A DNA stretch of 64,000 nt, taken from the NCBI RefSeq assembly GCF_025685605.1, contig NZ_JAGTUT010000001.1, forward strand, positions 4,588,001 to 4,652,000, in the 5' to 3' direction. Below are positions 16,580 through 25,391 of this stretch, piece by piece. Position numbers and translations under genes: made by a program. Every line of letters starts with the position of its first letter. Within the stretch, counting starts at the first letter, position 1. The notes below the pieces were generated by a model, which saw nothing but the letters and a program-made list of their open reading frames with translations, was not told where the DNA came from and did not search any database. This DNA is from Granulicella arctica (GTDB lineage Bacteria > Acidobacteriota > Terriglobia > Terriglobales > Acidobacteriaceae).

Positions 16580-17536
16580 ATGAACACCACTCAGCCCACC
16601 ACGAACGAAACCAGCAACATCGCCACCCTTCCCGCAACCCCCAAGCCTCAGACTTCCCGCGAAGTCATCCAGGCCAATGTGCAGCTTCTCATCGAGCAGT
16701 TGGAAGCGGGACACAGCGAAGGCCTCACCGCCTACCTCACCGCGATGGGCCGATTCCACAACTACAGCTTCGGGAACATTCTGGAGATTGCACGGCAGAG
16801 GCCAAATGCAGCCCGCGTTGCAGGTCTGTATGCGTGGAACCAACTTGGACGCAAGGTGATGAAGGGCCAGAAGGGAATCCGCATTCTTGCCCCAATGATT
16901 GGAGCCCGCAAGAAGAAGGACACCGAGGCTAACAAGAGCAAAGACCCCGCAGCCGTCAACGCTCCCGTGTTGGTCGGATTTCGCGCCGTTTATGTGTTCG
17001 ACGTGAGCCAGACCGAAGGCGCACCGCTTCCCGAGTTCACCGAGCGCACCAAGGGAGAAGTAGGGCAGTACCGCGAACGCCTTATCAACTGCACCATCGA
17101 TCAGGGTATCCAGCTTGAGTTCAAGGATTCCATCGCGCCCGCGCTCGGAATGAGCTACGGCGGGAAGATTGCCATTCTTCCCGGCCAGGAACCAGCCGAG
17201 GAGTTCAGCACCCTTGTTCACGAACTCGCACACGAGATGTTGCACAAGGCAGAACGCCGCACCGCCACCACCAAGACCGTACGCGAGACAGAAGCCGAGG
17301 CAATCGCCTTTGTTGTGTCTCAGACAATCGGCCTGGACGCTGGACTCGCATCAGCCGACTACATCCAGCTTTACCACGGCAACGCCGCACTCCTCACCGA
17401 GAGCTTGGAAGTCATTCAGCGCACCGCCGCCCTGATTCTTTCCGCACTGGAAACCAAGGAAGAGGCAGAGCAGCCCGAAGCCGCACCCGCAACCGAGCAG
17501 CCCAACACCGACACCGTACTCGCGGAGGTGGCCTAG
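16580..17536 (+). CDS. ArdC-like antirestriction/ssDNA-binding protein with metallopeptidase domain
   Basis: The product has 318 residues; AGGAGG-like GGAGGAACCACCC precedes the ATG. The N-terminal ArdC_N domain (about 27-145) contains FHNYSFGNILEI and W-x-GRKVMKGQKGIRILAP. The C-terminal domain carries the zinc signature H214-E-L-A-H218 and a downstream RETEAEAIAF glutamate, as in ArdC/ImmA-type proteins. ArdC proteins of plasmids protect incoming single-stranded DNA from host restriction during conjugation. First gene of a four-gene set in which neighbouring genes overlap or lie within ~90 bp. Confidence 0.88.
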   Translation: MNTTQPTTNETSNIATLPATPKPQTSREVIQANVQLLIEQLEAGHSEGLTAYLTAMGRFHNYSFGNILEIARQRPNAARVAGLYAWNQLGRKVMKGQKGIRILAPMIGARKKKDTEANKSKDPAAVNAPVLVGFRAVYVFDVSQTEGAPLPEFTERTKGEVGQYRERLINCTIDQGIQLEFKDSIAPALGMSYGGKIAILPGQEPAEEFSTLVHELAHEMLHKAERRTATTKTVRETEAEAIAFVVSQTIGLDAGLASADYIQLYHGNAALLTESLEVIQRTAALILSALETKEEAEQPEAAPATEQPNTDTVLAEVA

Positions 17537-17952
17537 TGCAAACCATTCTCGACATCCTCAAGAAGGCCGGCGGGTGGCACCCTGGCCTCTACCTCAAGAT
17601 CGACAACGCGCCATTTATGGAGCTTGTCATTGAAGCCCTAGACGAGTCAGGTCCCATGGGTTTGCCCGCCCTTTCAGTCGCCCACTACGGCACACAGAAC
17701 GGCGATGCGATGCGCGACCCCGAGATGTATTTCGAGCTTGGCATCGGTGGAGGGTCGCACCTGAACCCCTTCTACTGGCGAAACGACTATGCCGGGGTAG
17801 AGCAGTGGAGCCGCAATATCGTCGGCACCAACTATGTGCAACTTGTGGAACTGCACCAGGAACACAAACGCTTCGCCGAGTTGTGGGACAGGAACCTGCG
17901 TCAGCAGGGCTTCGCCGAAGCCTACGAGCAGCACCGCAAGAACCGCCACTAA
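17536..17952 (+). CDS. DUF6908-like protein
   Basis: The product has 138 residues, with a GTG start overlapping the ArdC stop (TAGTG), so translation is coupled. Features are IDNAPFMELVIEALDE, SVAHYGTQNGDAMRDPEM and a C-terminal basic helix. The pattern matches DUF6908, a small cytoplasmic family that accompanies ArdC and ParB genes on plasmids and integrated elements. Function is unknown. It supports a plasmid or conjugative origin of the cassette. Confidence 0.75.
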   Translation: MQTILDILKKAGGWHPGLYLKIDNAPFMELVIEALDESGPMGLPALSVAHYGTQNGDAMRDPEMYFELGIGGGSHLNPFYWRNDYAGVEQWSRNIVGTNYVQLVELHQEHKRFAELWDRNLRQQGFAEAYEQHRKNRH

Positions 17953-18040
17953 CATTTTCCGTTCCGTCACGGAGCGGAAACCGATCCAGGGCGACCGCTC
18001 CGCAAACTCTCACCCCAACCATGCTCACAGGAGAACTACC

Positions 18041-19738
18041 GTGCAAAACAGCAGCGAATTCCAGTACATCGCCATCGACACGATTCACGAATCAGCCACC
18101 AACCCCCGCCGTACCTTTGATGAGTGCAAGCTGGGCGAGCTCGCCGAGAGCATCCGCACTAACGGCCTCATCCAGCCAATCACCGTTCGGCCCAACCCGG
18201 AAGGATTCGAGATTGTCGCAGGAGCCAGACGCTTTCGTGCCGCGCAGCTTGCCGAATTGTTTTCTCTCCCCGCCCGCATCGTCGATATCACCGACGCCCA
18301 GGCGCTTGAGTGGCAGCTAGTCGAGAATTCGCAGAGGGTAGACGTTCACCCTTACGAAGAAGCACAGGGCTTTCAGCGGCTTTTAGACATGCCCGGTTAT
18401 GACGTGGCAACGCTGGTCGAGAAGTCAGGCAAGAGCCCCGCGCACGTCTACGCCCGTTTGTCTCTGCTGCAGCTCATTCCGTCGATTGCCGAGGCGTTCA
18501 GCGCCGAGCGCATTACGGCTTCTCACGCCAACCTACTTGCCCGCCTCCCGCAGGATGTGCAAGCCAACGCTTATGAGCAGTGCTGGCGCAAGGACTGGCA
18601 GGACAAAGAGCCGCACCTGCTACCCGCCAAGCACCTTTCCGCATGGATACAAACGAACCTCTATCTCTCTCTTGCCGACGCGCCATTCAACAAGGAAGAC
18701 ACCGCCTTGAACCCGCCTGCCGGAGCCTGCGTTACCTGTCCGCGCCGCAGTGGATTCAATACATCACTGTTCGCCGACGTTCAGGGCGACCAGTGCCTTG
18801 ACGCGCCTTGCTTTCAAATGAAGGTAAACGCCCACATCGACCGCGAGATCGCAGCCCATCCCGAACTCATCCAGATAGAGAACGGATTCCGCGCCCCCAA
18901 AGAGCAGCGACCCGGCGCCGTGCGCGGCGGCACCTATCGCGAAGTCGACACCACCAACCAGAACCCCGACGCGGAACCCGTTGCCCCCTGCGAAGCCGCC
19001 AAACCCGCCATCATCGTTTACGGCAAGCGCGTAGGCACCACCCTCACAGTTTGCACCGATAGCAATTGCCCCATTCACGATCCTCGCGCCGCCGCCAAAG
19101 CCGCTGAACACCCCGCCCCGGTTATGCCGCCAGCACCCCCAACAGAAACCGAGGAAGAGGCAGAAGCCCGGAGGCAGCAGCACGAACAGCAACAGAAGAA
19201 GTACGCCGCCGAGCAGGAGCGCAGGACCGAGGAGTTCCGGCAGCGGCAGGAACGCGAACAGCAGGAGTACGAGGCGGAACAAGCGAGGCGCGAAGAGCGG
19301 CGCACGGCACGTGTCGCAACGTTCGACCGCATTATTGCTGCAGCCCCGGCCAGCTTCACTGCGCCTCAACTGCGGGTGGTCCTCCGCGCCATCGTCAACC
19401 TTGACCCGTACACCTTTGCTGATGATCTGGCTGAGGATATCGCCGCCAAGAATGAGAACGAGCAGCGCAGCGCGGAAGAACTTCTGCTGGCCACCATCGA
19501 CGCTACCGCCGATGAAAGACTGACAGTGTTTGCACTTCGCCTTGCCCTCTCCGGTCACGTCGGCATTCCGAGCGAAAACGAATTCGACTTCCTCACAGAA
19601 GCCGAAGCGGTCTTCGCTCCGCTCAAACCCCAGAAGAAAACGAGCGCGGCGAAAGCCAAGAAACCAACGCTGGTGAAACCTCAGGGAAAGACACCCAACA
19701 ACAAGAGCAAAGCAGCAAAGAAGCTGATCGCCGCCTAG
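18041..19738 (+). CDS. ParB/RepB/Spo0J-family partition-like protein
   Basis: The product has 565 residues from a GTG at 18041 with AGGAG nine bases upstream; earlier in-frame codons run through non-coding sequence. The ParB nuclease-like domain has TNPRR (20-24), IRTNGLIQPITVRP and GARRFRA (61-67). The following HTH part contains KSGKSPAHVYARLSLLQL. A CxxC plus C...C cluster (CVTC, then CLDAPC near residues 230-260) suggests a metal site. A long charged coiled coil (EEEAEARRQQHEQQQ onward) precedes a basic tail. There is no ParA next to it, so a partition role is doubtful; many such proteins act as regulators. Confidence 0.88.
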   Translation: MQNSSEFQYIAIDTIHESATNPRRTFDECKLGELAESIRTNGLIQPITVRPNPEGFEIVAGARRFRAAQLAELFSLPARIVDITDAQALEWQLVENSQRVDVHPYEEAQGFQRLLDMPGYDVATLVEKSGKSPAHVYARLSLLQLIPSIAEAFSAERITASHANLLARLPQDVQANAYEQCWRKDWQDKEPHLLPAKHLSAWIQTNLYLSLADAPFNKEDTALNPPAGACVTCPRRSGFNTSLFADVQGDQCLDAPCFQMKVNAHIDREIAAHPELIQIENGFRAPKEQRPGAVRGGTYREVDTTNQNPDAEPVAPCEAAKPAIIVYGKRVGTTLTVCTDSNCPIHDPRAAAKAAEHPAPVMPPAPPTETEEEAEARRQQHEQQQKKYAAEQERRTEEFRQRQEREQQEYEAEQARREERRTARVATFDRIIAAAPASFTAPQLRVVLRAIVNLDPYTFADDLAEDIAAKNENEQRSAEELLLATIDATADERLTVFALRLALSGHVGIPSENEFDFLTEAEAVFAPLKPQKKTSAAKAKKPTLVKPQGKTPNNKSKAAKKLIAA

Positions 19739-19746
19739 ACCAAGAT

Positions 19747-19764
19747 GGGGGCCACACGGCCCCC
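19747..19764 (+). terminator. Hairpin after the ParB-like gene
   Basis: A perfect GGGGGCC / GGCCCCC stem with an ACAC loop, followed by GTCATTTCTT. It starts 8 bp after the ParB stop. The T tract is weak, so it may act as an attenuator between ParB and the primase gene. Confidence 0.5.
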
Positions 19765-19804
19765 GTCATTTCTTATCGTTTGCAGAAAGGAGCCAGGTGC
19801 AACC

Positions 19805-20650
19805 GTGGATAAGACAGAACAAGCCATTCGCAGGACCCTTGCCGCCATCGATGCGCCTCTGTATGACATCGGCATCCTGAGTGAACGCGGCATGTTTCCC
19901 CGCATGGATGCCCTCGCGGCCTCTCAGGTACTCTGCCGCATACCTTATCTCAAGTTCCGAAACGTGCAAGGAGCGCATATATTCTTCCGGCCCAGCGGAG
20001 AACACCGCTTCACCGTACTGGACGATCTCGACCGGCCCACCGTCATCCGGCTCTCCGCAGATGGTTTCGCGCCTTGCAGCTTGGTCGAGACCAGTCCCGG
20101 AAATTTTCAGGTATGGCTCAAACACGCTCAAGTCCTCTCAAAAGCTCATGGCAGCTTGGCAGCCCGAACCCTCGCCGCTCGCTATGGGGCCGATCCTAGC
20201 GCGGCTGATTGGAGAAGATTCGGACGGCTTCCCGGCCTAACAAACCGCAAGCCAGTTCACCGCAAGCCAGACGGACAATTCCCATTCGTCCGGCTTACCG
20301 CTTATTCCGGAAGCGTCTACGTCAAGGCTGAGGCCTTCACATCCGAAATCTCATCTCTCTATAGAGAGCAGGAACAGCAACGGAATGCCTTGAGGCAGAG
20401 CTTCCGGCCGTCATACCACCTGAGTTCCAGCCTCAGTCTCAGCCGATTCCGGAATGCGCCTAGATATGCAGGGCGTCCCGCAGCGGCAGATATGGCCTTC
20501 GCCATAGCCGCCTGTGCCCACGGGTGGCCTGAAAGCGGTATCGCCGCCGCTCTCACTAGCGACTACCTCTCCCGCAACGTCAGTCAGTCGCGGCGCAATG
20601 CTTACATCCGCAGAACTCTCGCAAAAGCAATCCTTTGGGCGGCTCGCTGA
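19805..20650 (+). CDS. RepB-like DNA primase domain protein
   Basis: The product has 281 residues from the GTG at 19805 with AAAGGAG upstream; an in-frame ATG at 19745 lies in the preceding hairpin and is rejected. The N-terminal ~180 residues match the RepB/RSF1010-type primase pattern: NVQGAHIFFRPSG, then LSKAHGSLAARTLAARYGAD and the GRLPGLTNRKP segment. The C-terminal part has SFRPSYHL and a helical domain with GWPESGIAAAL. Such proteins prime plasmid replication or sit beside relaxases. No relaxase is present here. Last gene of the cassette, followed by a strong hairpin. Confidence 0.78.
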   Translation: MDKTEQAIRRTLAAIDAPLYDIGILSERGMFPRMDALAASQVLCRIPYLKFRNVQGAHIFFRPSGEHRFTVLDDLDRPTVIRLSADGFAPCSLVETSPGNFQVWLKHAQVLSKAHGSLAARTLAARYGADPSAADWRRFGRLPGLTNRKPVHRKPDGQFPFVRLTAYSGSVYVKAEAFTSEISSLYREQEQQRNALRQSFRPSYHLSSSLSLSRFRNAPRYAGRPAAADMAFAIAACAHGWPESGIAAALTSDYLSRNVSQSRRNAYIRRTLAKAILWAAR

Positions 20651-20658
20651 TCCAGCGC

Positions 20659-20683
20659 GGGAGAACCCCCTTCGGGTTCTCCC
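20659..20683 (+). terminator. Strong hairpin closing the plasmid-type cassette
   Basis: A perfect 10-bp stem GGGAGAACCC / GGGTTCTCCC with a CCTTC loop, 8 bp after the primase stop. There is no T tract, but the stem is stable and its position fits transcription termination. Confidence 0.6.
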
Positions 20684-20820
20684 CATCCCTCATCCCGCCC
20701 TCTCCGACACGCTCCACCTTGAGCGCATTCTGGGGCCGTTCCCTCCCCGCACCCCTCCCTTGCGGTTGTTGAGAGCTAGATTGATGGACCGCCAGCCTCC
20801 AAAGTTACGCAGGCCTGGTC

Positions 20821-21354
20821 TTAGCGGGCCATGACCTTCTCATCATGACAGGTGTAGGCGACGTGGTATCCGCCGTTCTGCAAGACTTCACGCGCAATGG
20901 CAACCTCTTCGGTTGTCCCATGGACCACGAGGAGGAACTTGTCAGTTTTCAGAGCTGTCTCGAACTCGATGATGCTGTCTTTGGGAATGCCAATACTTGC
21001 CAGCGCTGCGCCAAGCGCGCTCAATCCGCCTACAACGGCTGCGCCTTCCAGGCCCCCAACGATCCACGCCACCAGCGGACCGGCAACGAGAAGCGGTCCG
21101 ATGCCGGGAATCGCGAACATCGCAGAACCGAAGAGCAACCCCCAGAAACCGCCCCAGTACGCACCCATCTTGCCCCAGTACTGCATCCGATCGCCGATAT
21201 TGTAGTAGCCGACCGCATGCTCCTCGGTGTGCGTATCTTTAGCTGCGATCGAGAGACTCTTCAGACTCACACCCGCATCCTGCAGTTCCTGTATGGCTTT
21301 CTCTGCCTGTTCATGAGTGTGGTAAACGGCAACGACGGTATCGGTTTTCAGCAT
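20821..21354 (-). CDS. YflT-like general stress protein with glycine-zipper membrane segment
   Basis: The product has 177 residues with AAGGAG upstream of the start. Residues 1-45 (TVVAVYHTHEQAEKAIQELQ) match the N-terminal domain of heat-induced general stress proteins (YflT/GSP17M-like). Residues ~65-125 form a Gly/Ala-rich hydrophobic hairpin (GGFWGLLFGSAMF, then VGGLEGAAVVGGLSALGA), which suggests membrane association. It is divergent from the oleate hydratase gene, with ~60 bp between them. Function is unknown; association with stress is from family and neighbours. Confidence 0.75.
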   Translation of the reverse strand: MLKTDTVVAVYHTHEQAEKAIQELQDAGVSLKSLSIAAKDTHTEEHAVGYYNIGDRMQYWGKMGAYWGGFWGLLFGSAMFAIPGIGPLLVAGPLVAWIVGGLEGAAVVGGLSALGAALASIGIPKDSIIEFETALKTDKFLLVVHGTTEEVAIAREVLQNGGYHVAYTCHDEKVMAR

Positions 21355-21417
21355 TGGTACTCCTTTTGAAACTCAAATTCGCTCTCGCGCTTTCACTAAG
21401 CCTCTACCCTGCAATCC

Positions 21418-23115
21418 GTGCTCGCTGTGCAATCCGATACAACTTGGAAAGCTCGTGAGACGGACAATCGGAGTCTGGGTTCCGAAAGCCCCAAATTCCT
21501 CGTGACTGCGCATGAAAGGAAGTTGCTTACGAACGATAGACACGCAAGTGCAAACTCCCAGTTCTACCTGGTAGGCGCCGGGATCGCCTCCCTTGCCGCC
21601 GCTGCCTTCTTGATCCGTGATGGAGGGGAAAAAGGCCACAACATCATCATTCTCGAAGCGTCCTCAATGATGGGCGGCAGCCTGGACGCGGCTGGAACGC
21701 CGCAGGATGGTTACTCCATGCGGGGCGGCAGGATGTTTGAGAGCAAGTACCTGTGTACTTTTGATCTCTTCTCTTCCATACCCACTATGGACGATAGTCG
21801 CACGGTGACAGAGGAAACGTTCGCCTGGAATAAGACCTTGAAAACGTCTTCCAAGTCGCGGCTTGTTAGGGATGGCAAAGGGATCACAGCTCCTGCCTTT
21901 GGACTGAGCGAAGCGCATATTCTTTCAATCGAGCGCCTCAGTATGGAGCCCGAGGCGATGCTGGGCAGAACAAGCATCGCTGAGCAGTTCGAGGCAGACT
22001 TCTTCCTCACCGACTTCTGGTTCATGTGGTGCACGACCTTCGCTTTCCAGCCTTGGCATAGCGCCGTCGAGTTCAAGCGCTATCTCGTTCGGTTCACGCA
22101 CATGGTGTCTGGCTTCAACACGCTTGAAGGCATTATGCGCACGGTCTACAACCAGTACGATTCGCTGGTTAGACCCTTATGGAAATGGCTTGAAGAACGC
22201 GGCGTACAGATTCGATATGACGCCTGCGTAACTAAGCTCGACCTGACGCATGACTCTGAAGGATATAGCGTAAGCCGCATCCTGTTTGATCAAGCAGGCG
22301 AAGAGAAGCAGATCATCGTCTCCGATGACGCGTTTGTTCTGGTGACGCTCGGGTCAATGACCGAAGGATCTTCGGTGGGGTCGAACGATCGGGCACCTTC
22401 GCTCCTCGGCAAAATTGGCCGCGGGTCGTGGGCTCTGTGGGAGTCGATAGCAAACGGCCAGACTGACTCCGGCAACCCAACAAACTTTGCCGCGCATGTG
22501 GATGAGTCAAAATGGCTGTCCTTCACGGCCACCCTGAGCAAACCTGACCTTTTCGACTTCATACGCGATCTAACGGGAAATGCGCCAGGCGAGGGCGGAC
22601 TTATCACGTTTCCAAATTCAAGCTGGCTAATGTCCGTCGTTCTGCCGCATCAACCGCACTTCATCGGTCAGCCCGAAAACGTGCAGGTGCTCTGGGGCTA
22701 CGGCCTCTTCGTAGACAAGCCCGGCGACTTCGTTAAGAAGCCGATGGCGGAGTGCACCGGCCGGGAAGTTATGATCGAGTTGCTAGGCCATCTCCATGTG
22801 CAATCAGGATCGAAGCACATCCTCGATACCTGCCAGTGTATTCCATGCCTAATGCCGTTCATCACAAGTCAATTCTTGCGGCGAAGCCACGGCGACCGGC
22901 CCAACGTGATTCCTAAACGATCCAGGAATCTGGCATTTATAGGCGAATTTTGCGAGATGCCGGACGATGTCGTCTTCACGGTGGAATATTCGGTTCGTTC
23001 AGCTATGACCGCCGTCTACGGTCTGCTGGGTTTGGAGCTCAAACCGCCTCCAGTCTACAAAGGAGCCTACGACCTCAAGGTCCTGGCCGAAGCCTACCGC
23101 GCTCTGCATCAGTAA
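21418..23115 (+). CDS. ohyA: Oleate hydratase (myosin-cross-reactive antigen family)
   Basis: FAD-dependent hydratase, about 565 residues, that adds water to the cis-9 double bond of unsaturated fatty acids. The FAD-binding opening is FYLVGAGIASLAAAAFL. Family marks are RGGRMFESKY, WCTTFAFQPWHSA, and YNQYDSLVRPL. In well-studied enzymes the first motif is RGGREM with a catalytic glutamate; here that position is methionine, as reported for the monomeric Rhodococcus-type subgroup. The start (GTG at 21418) is uncertain; a GTG three codons on is equally possible. It lies 62 bp before the glycogen debranching gene, probably in one transcript. It may detoxify or remodel membrane fatty acids under stress. 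Confidence 0.9.
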   Translation: MLAVQSDTTWKARETDNRSLGSESPKFLVTAHERKLLTNDRHASANSQFYLVGAGIASLAAAAFLIRDGGEKGHNIIILEASSMMGGSLDAAGTPQDGYSMRGGRMFESKYLCTFDLFSSIPTMDDSRTVTEETFAWNKTLKTSSKSRLVRDGKGITAPAFGLSEAHILSIERLSMEPEAMLGRTSIAEQFEADFFLTDFWFMWCTTFAFQPWHSAVEFKRYLVRFTHMVSGFNTLEGIMRTVYNQYDSLVRPLWKWLEERGVQIRYDACVTKLDLTHDSEGYSVSRILFDQAGEEKQIIVSDDAFVLVTLGSMTEGSSVGSNDRAPSLLGKIGRGSWALWESIANGQTDSGNPTNFAAHVDESKWLSFTATLSKPDLFDFIRDLTGNAPGEGGLITFPNSSWLMSVVLPHQPHFIGQPENVQVLWGYGLFVDKPGDFVKKPMAECTGREVMIELLGHLHVQSGSKHILDTCQCIPCLMPFITSQFLRRSHGDRPNVIPKRSRNLAFIGEFCEMPDDVVFTVEYSVRSAMTAVYGLLGLELKPPPVYKGAYDLKVLAEAYRALHQ

Positions 23116-23177
23116 CCCTTATCGATATTCGTGCTTCCAACGCGCGGGAGCATACGTATCACCTCGACCGGAGTTCG

Positions 23178-25277
23178 ATGCGAATGACCGTAAAGACGCC
23201 TTTGGACACTTCACAGCTGCTAATGCCAGGGAGGCCTTTCCCTCTTGGTCCCACCATCTGTAAGAAGGGAACTAACTTCAGCCTCTTCTCAGCAAGTGCC
23301 ACGATGGTTGAGCTTCTTCTCTTCAAAGGAGTCGATGACCTGGGGCCGTCAAGAACTATAGAACTCGACGCCCAGCGCAACCGCACTTCTCATTACTGGC
23401 ATATTCTGGTCTGCGGCGTCGCAGCGGGACAGCTATACGGCTTTAGAGTTCACGGCCCGGACGACCCTGCGGCAGGTCATCGCTTTGACAGCCAGAAGGT
23501 TCTGCTGGATCCGTACGGCAGGAGCGTAGCCGTAGGCGAAAACTATAGCCGAGCCGCCGCCTGCAGACCCGGGGATACCGTCGCAACCTGCATGAAAAGC
23601 GTTGTCGTTGACCCAAGCCGGTTTGATTGGGAGGATGACTGCCCACTCAACCATCCGTTTCGGCAGACGGTTATTTATGAAATGCATGTTGCGGGCTTTA
23701 CACGGAATCCGAACTCCGGAGTACCGGCCACCAAGCGTGGCACGTTCCTCGGTGTGGTGGATAAAATTCCGTACCTTCAAACGCTCGGAGTTACTGCTGT
23801 GGAGCTTCTACCCGTATTTCAATTCGATTCCCAGGATGTGCCCAACCGTCTGGAGAATTACTGGGGGTATGACCCGGTTTCGTTCTTCGCGCCACATCTG
23901 GCGTACTGCACGGACCGCGATCCGCAGCACTGCATGGACGAGTTCAGAATGATGGTGAAAGCACTTCACAAGGCAGGGATAGAGGTCATCCTCGATGTGG
24001 TGTACAACCACACCTCTGAGGGAAACGAGCAGGGCCCAACCGTCTGCTTTCGCGGCTTTGAAAACAACGTCTACTACATCCTCAACCAGGACAAAGCCCA
24101 GTACGCCAATTTCACCGGGTCTGGCAATACGTTGAAGGCGAACCAGTCCATTGTCAAACGCCTCATTCTCGACAGCCTGGCGTACTGGGTGACCGAGATG
24201 CATGTGGACGGGTTCCGATTTGATTTGGCATCTGTGTTTTCAAGGAACGAAGCCGGAGAGCCCATGATCAACGCTCCCATTATCTGGGAGATTGATTCGC
24301 ACCCCGCACTCGCCGGCACAAAGCTCATTGCAGAAGCCTGGGATGAAGGAGGTCTGTATCAGGTCGGTAGTTTCGGACCTGATAAGTGGAAGGAATGGAA
24401 TGGGCAGTTCAGGGATGACATACGAGCTTTTGTAAAGGGCGACCAAGGCACGGTGGTGAAGCTGAGGGAGCGAATCACGGGGAGCCTGGACCTCTACGGA
24501 GTAGGGGACCGACCGACAGGCCAAAGTATCAATTTCGTCACTTGCCATGACGGATTCACGGTCAACGACCTCGTGTCATATGACTCAAAGCACAACGAAG
24601 CCAATGGGGAGGGCGGCCGCGATGGGACGGATACCAATCACAGCTGGAACTGCGGGGCCGAGGGTCCGAGCGGAGATCAGACCATCTCACTTCTGAGATC
24701 GCGGCAGATCAAGAACCTGCTTGCTCTTACACTGCTTTCGGCAGGCACGCCTATGCTGCTGATGGGCGATGAAGGCCGTCGCACCCAAGGTGGGAACAAC
24801 AACGCCTATTGCCAGAATAATGCGGCGAGCTGGTTCGATTGGAGGTTGGAAACTGGCAATCGGGATTTGGGCCGCTATGTTGCGCATCTGATCCGGTTGC
24901 GTTTTGGAACCGAGGTCTTAGGCAATGGTGGACGCTTCACCCTGGAGCAGTATCAGACCGAAGCGCAGTATGAGTGGCACGGGATCGAGCTCGGAAAGCC
25001 AGACTGGAAGGCCGATTCTCACTCAATCGCCTTCACGTTACATACGGCCTCGCAAAAGCGTCTGCTTTACGTGGCAGTTAACGCTTTCTGGGACACTCTT
25101 TCCTTCCAGTTGCCTAGCGGTGGAGCAGCCGGCCCGCTTGGCTGGCGGCGAATCGTGGACACCTCTCTCGCTTCGCCCGACGACATCGCCGATGCTGGAA
25201 GGGGAGTTCCGGTCACGGATGCCAGGTATATCGTCAACTCGCGCTCATTGATTGTTCTCGAGACCAGCCTGAGCTAA
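23178..25277 (+). CDS. glgX: Glycogen debranching enzyme, GlgX/TreX-type isoamylase
   Basis: GH13 alpha-1,6-glucosidase of 699 residues, from an ATG with CCGGAG upstream; the frame open further upstream lies inside the hydratase gene. The N-terminal CBM48 domain contains GRPFPLGPTICKKGTNFSLFS. The catalytic barrel has EVILDVVYNHT, the nucleophile D in VDGFRFDLAS, the acid E in LIAEAWDEGG, and the third acid in TCHDGFTVNDL. It removes side branches from glycogen after phosphorylase action. It is placed between the hydratase gene and the N-ATPase operon, with glycogen phosphorylase at the far end of that operon. Confidence 0.93.
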   Translation: MRMTVKTPLDTSQLLMPGRPFPLGPTICKKGTNFSLFSASATMVELLLFKGVDDLGPSRTIELDAQRNRTSHYWHILVCGVAAGQLYGFRVHGPDDPAAGHRFDSQKVLLDPYGRSVAVGENYSRAAACRPGDTVATCMKSVVVDPSRFDWEDDCPLNHPFRQTVIYEMHVAGFTRNPNSGVPATKRGTFLGVVDKIPYLQTLGVTAVELLPVFQFDSQDVPNRLENYWGYDPVSFFAPHLAYCTDRDPQHCMDEFRMMVKALHKAGIEVILDVVYNHTSEGNEQGPTVCFRGFENNVYYILNQDKAQYANFTGSGNTLKANQSIVKRLILDSLAYWVTEMHVDGFRFDLASVFSRNEAGEPMINAPIIWEIDSHPALAGTKLIAEAWDEGGLYQVGSFGPDKWKEWNGQFRDDIRAFVKGDQGTVVKLRERITGSLDLYGVGDRPTGQSINFVTCHDGFTVNDLVSYDSKHNEANGEGGRDGTDTNHSWNCGAEGPSGDQTISLLRSRQIKNLLALTLLSAGTPMLLMGDEGRRTQGGNNNAYCQNNAASWFDWRLETGNRDLGRYVAHLIRLRFGTEVLGNGGRFTLEQYQTEAQYEWHGIELGKPDWKADSHSIAFTLHTASQKRLLYVAVNAFWDTLSFQLPSGGAAGPLGWRRIVDTSLASPDDIADAGRGVPVTDARYIVNSRSLIVLETSLS

Positions 25278-25336
25278 GTGAGCAAAAGAGCACAGCCCCA
25301 TACTCTTGGGCGAGATACTGTTTGATAGGCCAGCAG

Positions 25337-25374
25337 TTGGCCATGTCCCCGATCCTGGGCGGCACATTGGCCAA
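25337..25374. promoter_or_regulatory. Inverted repeat in the leader of the N-ATPase operon
   Basis: TTGGCCATGT and ACATTGGCCAA pair as inverted arms with one bulged base, separated by 17 bases, just upstream of the atpD ribosome site. It could be an operator or an mRNA leader hairpin. Confidence 0.35.
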
Positions 25375-25391
25375 GACTAGGGAGAAAAGCG

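Noticed and set aside
18764..19558. Minus-strand frame of 264 codons with hydrophobic runs
   Set aside because: Antisense to the ParB coiled-coil region; the hydrophobic runs come from reversed Glu/Gln codons.
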